From contig JAJKFJ010021813.1 in the NCBI GenBank assembly GCA_027382625.1, forward strand, positions 1-64,000: DNA of 64,000 bases. Direction: 5' to 3'. Every line of letters starts with the position of its first letter. Positions within the stretch are counted from its first letter, which is position 1. The stretch is from Tetmemena sp. SeJ-2015. Its lineage: Eukaryota > Ciliophora > Spirotrichea > Sporadotrichida > Oxytrichidae. Under the pieces are notes generated by a model. That model had not been told where the DNA came from and did not search any database. It saw nothing but the letters and a program-made list of their open reading frames with translations. Below, piece by piece: positions 9,406 to 21,201 of the stretch. Made by a program: the position numbers and the translations under genes.

Positions 9406-11235
9406 TCATACATTTGCTTATGATAAATTAAAAGTACCCAAGGGGCCTGCGATTCCATTATTCCTCTACCTCATATCGATCATACCGCTTGCTTGCGACA
9501 TCATACCCATGGATCCCATACCACTAGGTCTGAAATTTTAATAGTTAGTCATTTAGCTGGGATCTCTCTAGAATTTCTAATCAAGAGTGGGTGTCGGACG
9601 GTATGACTTATCATTCTAACTTAGCATATTATTATGTACTTCATCATTAACAAAAGTTACTATTTTAATACATCTTGTCGAAATTAGAACCAAAGATATC
9701 GCTTGGACGTCTACCATTATTCAATTGAACTACCTCATTGAAGTAGCTCTGGTTTTTCGGGAGTGAGGGCTAGCTATCCATTCGGCCATAGCTTCTCATA
9801 GTAGGTCCTGAGTTGGAAGGCAAGGAATTTGTATTCTAATATTAAGGAAATTGCACAGAAATATTTACCTAGATAAGTTGAAATATTTATGCGTCTGTGT
9901 CTGTTATTGGAATGGCTGAACAGGTACCTTCCTAAAGTCAGAGTAGCTGTGTCCATATTTATGCTGATAGAGAGAGGGCTATGGCTAGAGCCCACTTTGT
10001 GTTTCTTCTCTTCGCTCACCAAAAATCTGAGCTTGAACTGCATTCCCTATAAGGGATTTGTTACGCTTGTCTATGTTTTGGGAATCATGATTCGGACCGA
10101 CATAGTTTGGTACCGACTGTAGATCTACCTGCCTCTCTATCTGCTAACTCAATAGAGAATTTAAGATAAGAAACTCGTAATTTTGACTCTTTGCTCTAAG
10201 ATCAGAAAAGTAGGGATGGTTAAGACAGTCTTTAGCAGAGGGTCTAAAAACCGGATCCATATTCCTACAATTAAAGAAATTGCAAATGGATCCCACATAA
10301 GCATCTTCTAAATGAGGTCTATTGCTTGGGGAGGTGCCTTGTTTATAATCTTAGCGATATCGCATTACTGAAAGTTGGGGAAGTTAGTGCCCATCTGCAC
10401 AGCCATGCGGTAGCCTTCTTGCCAGGAAGCCGGAGGCTTTCCGAGCACTGCGCATAATCTATACATTTAGTCCTACTCGCTCCTTCCTGGGAATAAAGGC
10501 TAGCCAGAGAACAGTTCCCTAAATATAATCAACACTTATATAAAGTTCAGCTGCTATACAACCCATAGCAAAGATATCCACTGGAGAGTAAAAAATGACT
10601 ATAGATAGATATTTTCTAGAGTTATAAGTGGTGGAGTGGAGAAGAATTTCTGGTGCTCGATACCACCTGGTTGAGACATAATCGGTGTGAGGTGGAATAG
10701 ACCTGATCTCCTTTGAGAGTCCGAAATCTGCGACCTTAACATGGCCGTTGTAAGACAGCAGATTTTCCGGCTTCAGATCTCGATGAAACACTCCGTGCTG
10801 GTGCATGTATTCTAACCCCTGCAAAGTTTGGAAGAGGATTGACTTGCACAAATCCTCAGACAGCCCTCGAGACCCTCCCTTCTAGTTTGTTATCAGCTCA
10901 TAAACATTCACCAAATTAAAGCCTAGCTGTAAAGTACGAAAGTTCTCGAGTAAATAAGCTGAAAATATCTTATATGATGGATTGCCTTGCATGTATTCGA
11001 AGACTAGGTAGAGATCGTCGTTGACTCTGATTACCTCCTTTAGTTTGACGATGTTGGGATGATTGAGTTTCCTGAGTGCCTTAATCTCCCTGAGGGACAT
11101 GCATTCGTCCCAGGAGTAGAATTTCTTCTTCATTTTTTTTATGGCAACCACTTCCCCATTTTGGTTGTTGGTGGCCATGGCGACGCTACCATAGGTGCCG
11201 TCTCCCAAATTTTTAGTTATCTTGTATTTATCCAT
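9406..11235 (-). CDS. MAK/ICK (RCK)-type protein kinase
   Basis: The protein starts [20 protein letters not shown]. It has the ATP-binding [10 protein letters not shown], the catalytic loop [18 protein letters not shown], and the activation motif [13 protein letters not shown]. The TDY dual site is typical of MAK/ICK kinases, which control cilium length. After removal of IESs the C-lobe reads [20 protein letters not shown], then [20 protein letters not shown] and [20 protein letters not shown], again as in the family. A long Ser/Asn/Gln tail follows. Five inserts with pointers interrupt conserved kinase motifs and are listed separately. One more break near 9880, with a GTAAAT...TTAG insert, is out of phase and unresolved. 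Without IES removal no functional kinase could be made, so this is a germline copy. Confidence 0.92.
9616..9661. other. Probable IES in kinase tail, pointer ATT
   Basis: 46 bp between ATT copies at 9613-9615 and 9662-9664. Removal of 49 bp restores frame in the Ser/Asn-rich tail. The insert also has GT and AG near its ends, but as an intron it would leave the frame broken. Confidence 0.55.
10259..10287. other. IES in kinase gene, pointer GGATCC
   Basis: 29 bp between GGATCC copies at 10253-10258 and 10288-10293. Removal of 35 bp restores frame and the motif [10 protein letters not shown]. Confidence 0.9.
10518..10543. other. IES in kinase gene, pointer AGTTC
   Basis: 26 bp between AGTTC copies at 10513-10517 and 10544-10548. 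Removal of 31 bp restores frame and gives [16 protein letters not shown], matching the family's AELY..RPLFPG.SE pattern. Confidence 0.88.
10590..10617. other. IES in kinase gene, pointer AGAGT
   Basis: 28 bp between AGAGT copies at 10585-10589 and 10618-10622. Removal of 33 bp yields [14 protein letters not shown], the conserved subdomain after the APE motif. Confidence 0.88.
10909..10980. other. IES in kinase gene, pointer ATT
   Basis: 72 bp flanked by ATT at 10906-10908 and 10981-10983. Removal of 75 bp joins FEYMQGN to VYELITN, the expected hinge of a MAK kinase. It has no GT-AG ends. Confidence 0.8.
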
Positions 11236-11742
11236 TAAATCTACTTTAGAATTCAGCCCTAATTATTTCTTCCAAAACACACACACAAATGAATACAATC
11301 ATTACTTAAATATGGTATTCATTTAGTTCTATTCAAAAATAAATTGATTGCTAATTTTGGAGATATCTTTGACTGTTTAAAAGCTAAAATTTAAAGCATG
11401 CAGAATTTTTCCATGTTGAAAAAGTTTATACCTACATACTCTTATAAATGAAACATAAAAATACTGGAGAAGATTGCAAATAGATTAAGCTTCTATATCT
11501 AGCTACAATAATATTCAAGTTTACTATTAAATTTTATAAGTGAATCAATAGATGATGAGAAAAACCTGCTATAAATGCTTAAATAATATATATTTTTAGG
11601 ATGTAACATTATCCATGGGAGGCAAAGGAATAAAACATCATCATATCCTTTTCAAAATAAATCATATTCAATTTAAATTTTAAATTTTTTAAAATGCTGA
11701 AATTAATCAATAGTTGTTCATATGTTGAATAACACAAATTAT
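11236..11742. other. AT-rich intergenic region
   Basis: No supported gene. It starts with a short CA repeat (about 11278-11287) upstream of the kinase start and is otherwise AT-rich. Confidence 0.5.
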
Positions 11743-12896
11743 TCAAACGTGATAGTTGGCAAGGATTTGCATGAGCTCCTTATCGTCTGCTATGTTAGCT
11801 CTGTCTCCCTTGTTGCGTTCTATGTTCCTCTGCACTAGTCCCTTCATCCTTGCAAACCTGTGATTTTAGCGAGAAGCCTTTTGCATTAGCTGATTGCTTC
11901 CGAGTGTGAAGCTATCGCACTTCGATATTATATCCTTCAACTTGCTCGATTGATTTGGCTTTTGTAGCTTCGATTGCTGAGAAACCCCGTTGCTTCACTA
12001 AATAAGTACCAAATAATATAAAATTAAAGCTTGAAGAGTGGATGAGAAGATTGCACTTTATTAAGTTGTCTAAGTCGCGACAGAGGATTCTGAGTTGGCC
12101 GCTTGAAAGAGATATTGCTAGCATTTTTAGAAGAAGTAGATTGAGGGACTCTCCCATCAGATAATATATAAACCCTATCTCTTATAATGTAGATGGATGA
12201 AGTAGCTAGTGGCGAGAGTTGCATTTGGGAGACTCATTTACCTGACTGACAGATTGGAAATCCTCACTCATCTTTTTGCCAAATAGGTTGCTAAGTGAGT
12301 TATCTATCTTCCCAACTTGCAAAGGCATAAGAGACTATTGATGATCCTTGGACTCTTCTTCCTCGTTTTAGGATTGCACCTTCCCATACTAGGAAAGAGC
12401 AGAGTACTGATTCAAAAGCTTCTGTCTTGAGTGAAAGCCAGATAAGCCCTCATCATAAAGGGAAGTAGACTGGTGGTTGAGCAATTGGAATTGAAGTTAG
12501 CTTTGGTGAGGATTCAGGAAGGGCTGCGAGTTAGATGATGCTGCTCGTCTAGATCTACAGGTGAGGAGACCTGATAGGCTTAGCTGGACTACTGCACTTT
12601 GTTGAGGAGTTCGAGTTACTGCTTCTTGAGCTGCTTCATCTTCTCTCTCAGAGTCATTTGACTTGTAGTGCGTGGGCGAGTCATTGAAATAAATTAAAGT
12701 AAGTAAATGTGCTTATACTACTTTTCATTGAAGAGTTATGCCCCCCATCCTAGTCCTTGAGAAAGATGATTGGCAGAGTTATAATTCTCATCGAAGGCCT
12801 TATGCTTTCTGACAGTTAAAGCTATATAACAATGAGATTTTAATCAAGTCGTCCATGAATATCTTGATGTCGTTTTGAAGTCTGTTTTTAATCCAT
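11743..12896 (-). CDS. Hypothetical Gln-rich protein
   Basis: The likely start at 12896 gives MDQKQTSKRHQDIHGRLDQN, followed after an insert by KAFDENYNSANHLSQGLGWG. Then come a Lys/Gln helix (LREKMKQLKKQQLELLNKVQ), a Gln/Asn/Ser linker, and a basic C-terminus ending ADDKELMQILANYHV before TGA. A GT-AG intron lies near 12172-12240 (donor GTAAAT, acceptor GATAG). Two frame changes, near 12535 and 12010, are unresolved and may be IES joints. No family is recognised. The start lies only 89 bp downstream of the stop of the adaptor gene on the same strand, so the two may share a somatic chromosome. Confidence 0.68.
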
Positions 12897-12985
12897 ATAC
12901 CTATAAAGACACAGTGTAATCTTCTATTCGCAACGAGTTAAATATCTTAAATCCTAAATTAAGCAACAAGAAGAAGAAGTAGGTT

Positions 12986-15900
12986 TCACATTTATTTGAC
13001 AGCCAGTAGATCTAGCATGATTTCTAGCACTCTCTGACTGAATTCCTCAGTTACCTCTGACTTTACATAGAGCGTGCACCCACTTCCCGAGCCTGTTATC
13101 TCTAGCATGATAAACAAGTGACCGTCTAGGTGATTTGCAGACACACCCACCACATAAAATGAATGCTATTCTTGAAAAGCAATAATCAACTTGCTTTTAC
13201 ATTTTGCTTGCCTTCAACCACTCCAGAGAGGAAGAGTCCGTGCTTTTCGTTCATAGTGAGGATCTTTTTGATGGCTTGCATGTTGGAAGCACGCTTCATG
13301 TCCAGGTCGAACTTGGTGGTGCGAGGGAACTTAGTGAAGCTCCAGTAGGACTTGAAGTGCTCAGAGGTTATCTGGAACGGCTCACAGAAGTACAGAGGAG
13401 AAGCAGCCAGCTTCAACTAACGCCATTTTGCGGCCTCGCCTCCCTACACCCTAAAAAGAGATTAACACCTTCTGTATGACGGTGAGTTGTGGTTTGACTT
13501 ACTGATAGGTGAATTAGATAAAGGGCACATGCAGGACTTGAGCGCCCACATAGATGGTGAGCTCAAGCTGCTCCCCTTGTCTGATGAACTCTGGGAACTT
13601 ATCCTCATCCTTGATTCTCACGTGCTGCATATCACTCTTGAATTGAACTCCTTCGATTGCAGCCACTTGACTCTTGTTGGCGAGGAACAACTTGAGAGTG
13701 ATGAGTCGCCACTCTCCAGAAACAGATCTGAGACAGCCCATCTTGATATTGTCATCCTCGTAGAGCAGGAACTTCTCAGAGAGCACTGACTTGAAGTAGA
13801 GATGGTCTAGCTTAGGGTCGTAGTTGCGAGTCACCACTTGCATCGCTATACATTCAAGTTAAATAAGAAAGAGAGTGAGACTAAGATAAACTAAAAATGA
13901 TTGAATTTCTATTTATAATCGTCGAAATATTTTTAAATTAACACATAATAAAAAATAGTAGAGAATTATTTTTTAAAAATTTAATTATAGTTAATTGAAT
14001 TTACGCTAAATCTTAGTTTAACTTACGGATGTCATCCTCAAGAGGAGGGGTGTCAGCTCTTGACTTGATGTGAGACTGAGAGTAGCTCTCTGAATACTGG
14101 TTGCTCTGAGCATCACTGCCTCCGTTGTTGTAGTAGTTGTCCTGGTAGTCATTATACTGTTGCTGTTACTGCTGCTGTTGAGAGTAGCCCCCACTTACTG
14201 ATCCTCTTGGCTGTTGCTATTGATTAGAGTTCCTATCTTTAGGAGGCTGGCCCAGCTCCTGCCTGAGCTGGTTGATCTCGTTGAAGAGCTGGTCTATCTC
14301 CTACTCCTTAGCTCTGAGTTGGTAGTCCTTGTTCTCTATCTCTCTTTCGTAATAGTCCCTTAGGTTGTTCATTGAGGTCTCCATCTGCTGGTTCTGAAGC
14401 AAGAGATCATCGTCCTAGGGCTTGGACTGCAACTCGTACTTCATAGACTCTAGTCTGCTCTTCAGAGACTGATTAGACGTCAGTAGAGTCATTAAATGCA
14501 TAAAGAGATAAATGAGAAGTCAAATTCTCAGACTTGAGGGACTAAACTTTGCGCTTGAGTTCTTGAACTTCAGAAGAACCTCCCATTGAGTCTGCTCCTT
14601 TACTCCCGCTATCGTTATCATAGCCTGCAGCTTATTAGAATCTTTCTTGATAAGATAATTGCTGCTATAGAAAATGTAATGTGTGAATAATGTTGAAACT
14701 TTAAATAAATGGATATGCTATCCTCCGTTTCCACTATACTGCTGATTGTAGGAGTGCTACTACTGTTAAGTGGAGTAGTCTTGAGCTGGCTGCTGTTGTT
14801 GCTTCTTGCTACCAAAGTCGCTGATACCCTCCTAAGCCATTCTGAACAGAGACATCCCACCTGAGTAGCTTTCCTCCTCTTGCTATGGAGCACTTTAATT
14901 CACTATCACATCTAGCTCCTTGTCCGAATCCTGTCTATGCATCGAGCCTTGCTTATATGGGCTCTCATGAGAGTTTATACAAAACTAAATCAATCATAAA
15001 CTTCAATTCAGCAGTTTTAGTAGTAGCCAAAATCATAATTCTACTATTGCTACTGCTATTACTACTGCTGCTTTTGTTCCTCTTCAGCGTCGTTGTTGAG
15101 GAAATTGTACCTAGAGAAGAAATCATTCTGCTCTGGCTCTTTCTCTTGAAGTTTCTAGGCCTAGACAACTGGGATCTACTCCACCACCAAAGCATTCTTC
15201 TACTGCTTTGAGGCTTGAGCTTTCTTGGGTTACTCTTTCTTTGGGGGCGATACTTTAGCGGGTTATTAAACTGCTTGAATCTAAACTTAAGGCGGAGGCT
15301 ACTAGACTGGCTATTACTGCTGTTATTGGTTGCCATATTTAAGAGCTTTCATCTCTCTAATAGCGTCTGCAAATGGATCGTCATCATCTTCCTGATTCTA
15401 CACTTGTTGCTGCTGCTTATGAAGTAAGATTGAAATTGAATGATTAAATAGTTGCTGCTGCTGAAAGCCGAAATCCATGGGGTTTTGTTGTTGATACTAC
15501 TGCTACGAGGCTTACTGATTTTGCTGCTAGTTGGTAGCGAATTTATCAAGCTGACTCCATAGATCATCCTCCTCAGGCTTTTATTGCTGCTGGGTAGTCA
15601 ATAATCTTAATTAACATATATAAACATTATATTGGATTAAAATTAATTGAGTTGCAAACTGGTTCTTGGCTTTTGAATCTGTGGCTAAAGTACTCCTGCC
15701 TTTGTTGGCACCACCAGAGTTCTTGTTAGTTTGGAATTAAGCATAGGCTTTGCGCTCTTGCTGCTTGAGATTATCGATTATGGGTTGGATTATAGCTGTG
15801 GCAGTCAATATCTATTCCTGATACCCTAGCATTTATGAAAGCAGTTGGTCTGAGTTGCTAATCAGTCAATCATTTGCTATATCTGAAAAGTAAACTTAAC

Positions 15901-17222
15901 TTTAAATGAGTGGCTTGATGTCCTCAGACATAAGTTGGTCAATAGAGAACTCAGCAGCTTCCTTCCCGTGTTTAGCATCTCCTCCATAGACATCAGTTCC
16001 CCTGGGTCATTCACTTGGAAGTTGCTCTGCTCTAACTTTGCCAGAAAGCTCTCGCTCTTCTTGGATACTGACTTTACTTTCTGCATCTTAGTCTTCAGAT
16101 CCTCGGCTATCTTATTTGAAAAAGATAAAAGTGATCTTCATTTAAATACACTATTTCCTCAATCTTCTTAACATCTAGATTCTTCTGAGTTGTTGGCCAC
16201 TGCTCATCTTATTAGCAACCTCAGTCTTGTTCCTGAGAGACTTCTAACTTTGAATCTAGTTGGAGGCATGTGGACGGGACATGCGATATTCCTCAATCAA
16301 TCCCATGGAAGCGAGTGGATGAGCTTGGCATTACGAGGGAACATAATCTTAAATGCAAGTTTAAACAAGTATATAATACTTTGATCTACTTCTGCTAGAG
16401 GGCGACATACTGCTTCACGAAATTGGAGGGAGTCTTGTTATCATCTGCAAGGGGCATCACTTTGCTCCATTGTTCCAAGCACTCGAGCAGCAGCACTAGG
16501 AAGGTGGAGGCACTCAATCTATCAGTCTCCTTCTCTGAGAAAATGAAATCACCCTTAGAACGCATATCATGCTCCAAGTTTTTCTGCTTATTGTGCTGCG
16601 CGAGTATGACAAGTCTCTCCATGAACTTCTTGTCCACGTATTTGTTGAACTCCCTATTCTTCTTGTGAAAGCACTTGTTCAGCAGTCGAAGTGCTAGCAC
16701 TTTTTAGGCTGAGGTGTGTGTCTTGCTCTTTATAGTCTGCTTTATCACATTCACTATTGGCTTAAAAATGCAAGTATAAGCATAGGTATAGAGTATATAG
16801 TAGATAAGTGTGCATTAATATTATTTGTGGCTGCTGAAGCTTTCTATAATAGGCTTATTGTAAAAATGCTTATCAATAATTCAAAGTAGTAAGACATTAA
16901 GAGATTATAGATCATAGTAAAGCCAAGATGCATTGAAAATCATAGCACCTGTTTTTCAAAATTGGTAAGTAGATGATCAATGAAGCAAAATGATGTATCA
17001 TTATCGGACTGCTGCTTACATATTCTTGGAAGTATCTCCAGCATAGGTGGCAACTGTCTCAGCGAACTAGTTGTATCCCTCCTGGTCTTTCAAGCACTAA
17101 GCTATGTAGTAGTCTAGAGTCTACATCTCCTTACGCTATAACACACTTTAAGATAGTCTCAGATGTATATCTAAAAATAGGATGCCCTCATGATGCATTT
17201 GGTCAGTGGAGGCAGAATTCAT
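12986..17222 (-). CDS. GGA-like clathrin adaptor: VHS, GAT/coiled coil, appendage
   Basis: The start at 17222 gives MNSASTDQMHHEGILFLDIH. The region 16400-16700 encodes a VHS-type helical repeat: FHKKNREFNKYVDKKF, then LECLEQWSKVMPLADD and a terminal FVKQYVAL. At 15880-16090 a GAT-like helix follows (FLAKLEQSNFQVNDPGELMS). A Gln-rich and coiled-coil linker lies at 14040-15600. The end (13000-13843) is an adaptor appendage: SEKFLLYEDDNIKMGCLRSV, WRQLKLAASPLYFCEPFQIT and LEITGSGSGCTLYVKSEVTE, closest in pattern to the AP-2 alpha ear. Proteins of this order sort cargo at the trans-Golgi and endosomes. Several introns and IESs interrupt it, not all resolved. Whether the appendage belongs to the same gene rests on strand, frame order and a GTAAGT intron near 13850-14030. 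Confidence 0.72.
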
Positions 17223-17428
17223 TATTGGCTTACCTATTTCAATCGGTCTAGTTATAATTACTTTATTATTCTGTCAGCCCAATTACGTATATCGATTAGT
17301 GAGAGTGTATTACTAATGCGTGTGTATGTGTGAGAGATAGGGTGATGATGATTGATTTGGATAGTATAAATGGTATGGAGGGTTAATTATAGAATTAAAC
17401 TTTGAATTTAAATTACAGAGGCTCTAAA
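17223..17428. promoter_or_regulatory. Short divergent intergenic region
   Basis: Only 206 bp separate the minus-strand start at 17222 from the plus-strand start at 17429. Both 5' regions must lie here, so it is a likely bidirectional promoter if the two genes share a somatic chromosome. No specific motif is claimed. Confidence 0.45.
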
Positions 17429-19230
17429 ATGGAATCGACAGCACCGCCCCAACAGCAGCCAGAAGAAGGCTCCATCTCAACTGAAGGTAATATCTTAGAT
17501 TATAAGCTACCTTTTGTCCGCATTTAAACGGAGATTATAAATGCTCATCTTAATTGAGAAGAGACAGGTTGCTAACATTAAATTAGTGGAGATGAGTGTG
17601 CAAGTGAAACAAATGGTGGAAGAGCTGGATCACTTTGACAAGTCGTACTTCGGCAAAGATCGTCACAAACAACTCAAACAAAAGATAGACGATATATGTC
17701 TTCTCCTTGATAGCAAGCCCATCGAGTTCAGTAAGTGCAATAGAATATCTCCTATAAACAAAGCATGAATTTCGGTTAAGAGATGAAAGATTTCAGATGA
17801 CGAATCAAAAAATTTCCATCTTTGACTTGTCAAGCACCCTTAAAGATGCACCTCCATCATTTCTTCTGAATTTTAAACTCTCTTACATTTGAAAATTTAC
17901 AAAATTTTGAAATTATAGTCCAGAATAAGAAGGAGAAGGCAGAACTGCTTTACTTGAGAGGAAAGGCTTTAGACTACCTGCCTGAGTATTCTAAGAATGC
18001 AGAAGATTTCCTCAGCAAGGCAATCAAGCTGCTCCCCACTAAGTTTGAGGCATGGGATGCACTCGGGCATGTGTACTGGAAGAAGAGAGACCTTACCTCT
18101 GCTAAGCGTTGCTTCGAAGGATCACTTGAGTAAAATGAGAACAACAAGCAGGCACTTAGACATCTCAGCATGGTACTCAGGATGATGGAAGAACCCAGTA
18201 AGGACTACTATAAGCTAACTCTTCTTTTTAGACTAAGATCAAAGGAAAGCCAACTACAAGCAGTCACTTTAACTAGCTCACAAGGCAGTGTCTCTCGATC
18301 TGTCTGATGCTCATTCCTGGTGTAAGCTCTTTCCTCTTATAAGAATGGAATCCAATTCCTACTTTAGATGTGCTGGGCAACACTCACTTGACTAACTTCT
18401 TCGTGGTGCAGGCATCTCCTGATGAGCTGACTCATGCTCTCAAGGCCTACGCTCAGACTGAAAGGCTGCAGAAGGAACCCAACCCTGATCTTTACTTCAA
18501 CAGAGCTACTATCTTCGAGTATTTGGAACGCTACAACGAGGCAGTGAGGGACTACTCTAAAGCACACCTCATTGACCCTAACCTCCAGGCTGACTAGAGA
18601 GCAGAGAGGATCGTTAACTTCGTCATTCAGAACTACACTCTTTATAAGGTGATAGTCGTTATATTAAGTACACTCTGATAAACACAAAGGGCAAGGTCAA
18701 GTCAAACAAGCTCATTAACATGGTCAAGACTTAATCACATTTACACTTACCGTTTTTTATCTATCTCTGAAAAGACTGTACCTCAGACTCTTCAGTCAGA
18801 AGTGCGATTCCCAACTAACGAGGAGTAGAAGGAAAAAATCACTTACAGCATAGTGTCCTCTCCATAACTGCAAGCAGGCGATAACAGAAACGTGATCGTG
18901 AGTGCGAAGGTAGTAAGCCAGCTGGCTAAGGACAAGGACGTGCCCATGAGCTTCCTAATTGTAGACTTCAAGTACAACTTCAGCGTGGTCTCACTCTACC
19001 ACACTAACAAGTCCCTGAACGAGAGCATCAAGCCTGGCGATGAGATCCTGATTAAGAACCCACACAGCATCCACACCTCCCTGGAGTACAAGGGCAAGCT
19101 CTACACCTACCAGACTCTGAAGGTGACTGACATCACCAACGTCCTCATCAACACCCAGCCACTCATCGATAAGTACTCAGAGGTCTATCACACACTAAAA
19201 TATATTCTCTATTAAGTTGATAGAGAGTGA
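17429..19230 (+). CDS. TTC5: TTC5-like protein: TPR repeats plus OB-type C-terminal domain
   Basis: The start ATG at 17429 gives MESTAPPQQQPEEGSISTE. Introns are 17487-17586, 17731-17918, 18198-18231, 18322-18367 and 18649-18689, all with GT at the 5' end and AG at the 3' end and all keeping phase. TPR motifs include ELLYLRGKALDYLPEYSKNA, WDALGHVYWKKRDLTSAKRC and PNPDLYFNRATIFEYLERYN. The C-terminal domain (VPMSFLIVDFKYNFSVVSLY to GKLYTYQTLKVTD) matches the oligonucleotide-binding fold of TTC5/Strap. In animals TTC5 is a p300/p53 cofactor and mediates tubulin autoregulation at the ribosome. The IES at 18732-18771 must be removed to join the two halves. Order and spacing fit the family closely. 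Confidence 0.92.
18732..18771. other. IES in TTC5 homologue, pointer AAGACT
   Basis: 40 bp between AAGACT copies at 18726-18731 and 18772-18777. It contains a TGA in frame. Removal of 46 bp joins NKLINMVKT to VPQTLQSEVRF in frame. Confidence 0.9.
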
Positions 19231-19969
19231 TTTAGGAATAACTAGTAACCAACACCTTTTCATGAGCGGTGTGAGAGCGGATTTTCTTAGAGAAATAAAT
19301 AAAAACTTCAGTTAACTATCATCATCTGTGCAGCAGCAAACTATTTAAGACAGTAATTATATTCTATACAGCAACAACAAGAGTAAGGGTAATTTCAAGT
19401 CAGTAAAAGAACGCATGTATAAGTCTAGTAATTTATTTACTCTTCACTAAACATAAACACTACCTTTTCTTAGTAGTCATCTAATTCCATTTTAAAATGG
19501 ATGGATGGATTATGTGAGTTTAATTCTACGATGAAGATAAAGTTGATTCTAATTGGGATGCAGAGAAACGAAATTGATTGGAATGATGTCACGGGATTCG
19601 AGAATACAAAAAACTCAGTTTAATTTAATATCTTTACCCTAATTAATAAAGAGACTGCTCTTATTTGTATTAGATGATAATAAATAAACCCAACACACAA
19701 ACACATGAAATGATAACCAATTTCACATTTTATTTTAAGTTTAGCAAATACGCTTAAGTGTTCAGGCTGCTTTGATTTTTGGTTAGCTAATTGAATGATG
19801 AGGGGAACAACTTTGGGAATCCACCTTGCTCTCTCGCTATCCGCTAACCTAAATCTCTGCAGCAATCGCACTCTCATGCATTGCAGCTCATTCATTCGCT
19901 ATATGTATGATGCTGTATGTAAACGACAGGGCCCTTGGCTTATGCAGGTGCGGGGCTGTTCTTCTATGC
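19231..19969. other. Convergent intergenic region
   Basis: The stretch lies between the TTC5 stop and the MAT stop. It is AT-rich, with no supported gene. A short GGATGGATGG run lies at 19499-19508. Confidence 0.5.
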
Positions 19970-21201
19970 TCATTCGAGGACGATGGTCTTGGGCTTTTCC
20001 CAGGTGAAGTCGGGGTCGCTTCTGCCGAAGTGACCGTACTTGGCAGTCTTCTGATAGATGGGGCGTAGCAAGTCGAGCTCCTTGATGATGCTGCCGGGTC
20101 TGAAGCAGAAGTTCTTGTTAGTGATACTATAAATGTCAAGCTATTAAGGATAAGCATTTTAGGAGTTAGTGATTCTAATGAGGTCATCATCAGTAAGTCC
20201 TTCCTTGACGGTGCCGTAGGAGTCGATGTGGATGGAGAGGGGATCGGCGAGTCCGATGGCGTAGGAGACTTGCACAAGAACTCTGTGGGCGAGGCCAGCA
20301 GCGACGAGGGACTTGGCAACGAATCTAGCGTAGTAGGCGCCTGATCTGTCGACCTTGGTGGGGTCCTTGCCGGAGAAGGCACCACCTCCGTGGGGTGCCC
20401 ATCCACCGTAGGTGTCGACGATGATCTTGCGACCAGTGAGACCGGAGTCAGCCTGGGGGCCTCCCATCACGAAGGAGCCTGAGGGGTTGATGACGATCTT
20501 GGTGTTGGTGAGGAGCTCAGCGGGGCAGACCTTGCGGATGATCTGCTCCTCGATGACTCTGCGGATCTCTTCGTTGGAAATGTTAGGCATCGTGCTGGGT
20601 GGAGATGAGGATGTTGTAGATGGAGACTGGCTTGATGACTCCCTTGTTGTTGGAGTACTCAACGATGACTTGAGACTTGCAGTCGGGTCTGAGCCAGGGG
20701 ATCTGGCCGGAGTGTCTGGCCTTGGCCATCTCCTCGCAGAGGAGGTTGGAGAGGTAGTGAGAGTAGGGGTGGAGGGTCTCGGTGTCCCACTCGTCGGTGG
20801 CATAACCGAACATCAGGCCCTGATCTCCAGCACCGAAGTCATCCATATCCTTCTCAGTGTGCACTGCGTTGGCGATCTCAGCGCTCTGTCTCTCGACGTT
20901 GACGAGGATGCTGGTGGACTTGTAGTCGAGTCCCTTGCTGTCATCGTCGTAGCCGAACCTCCTTGGCGACCTGTCTGGCGATCTGTTCGTAGTTGACGGT
21001 GCCTCCATTGACAAGGGTCTCTCCGAGGAGACAGATGAGCTTGGTCTTGGTGGCAGTCTCAACTCCGACCTTGCAGTGGGGGTCGATTCTGAGGCAGGCG
21101 TCGAGGACGGCGTCTGAGACCTGATCGCAGAGCTTGTCGGGGTGACCCTCTCCGACTGACTCGGAGGCGAAGTAGATGTGTCCTGGTTTGGTTCCTTCCA
21201 T
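19970..21201 (-). CDS. MAT: S-adenosylmethionine synthetase (methionine adenosyltransferase)
   Basis: The enzyme makes S-adenosylmethionine from methionine and ATP in the cytosol. The start at 21201 gives [20 protein letters not shown], with the family hallmark [25 protein letters not shown], the P-loop-like [16 protein letters not shown] and the C-terminal [16 protein letters not shown] are all present. Length after corrections is about 393 residues, normal for the family. One IES (20126-20164) interrupts it. Two single-base frame breaks occur, one near 20956 (between QVAKE and GYDDD) and one near 20587 (between STQHD and NISNEE). Both sit in tight, conserved alignments with no room for an IES. 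The gene is GC-rich with strong codon bias, as expected for high expression. Confidence 0.95.
20126..20164. other. IES in MAT gene, 9-bp pointer GTTAGTGAT
   Basis: 39 bp between GTTAGTGAT copies at 20117-20125 and 20165-20173. Removal of 48 bp joins DDDLIRITN to [11 protein letters not shown], matching MAT. The insert is in frame and has no TGA, so the uncut gene still has an open frame here. Confidence 0.93.

Noticed and set aside
10523..10543. A 9-bp insert with TTATAT pointer in the kinase gene.
   Set aside because: It leaves the frame broken downstream. The overlapping GAACT/AGTTC pair restores frame and the conserved PLFPG motif, so that pair was chosen.
14960..15430. Leu-rich plus-strand ORFs resembling membrane proteins.
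   Set aside because: They are complements of Gln/Asn-rich coding sequence of the minus-strand adaptor gene; CTA and TTA on plus are TAG and TAA (Gln) on minus.
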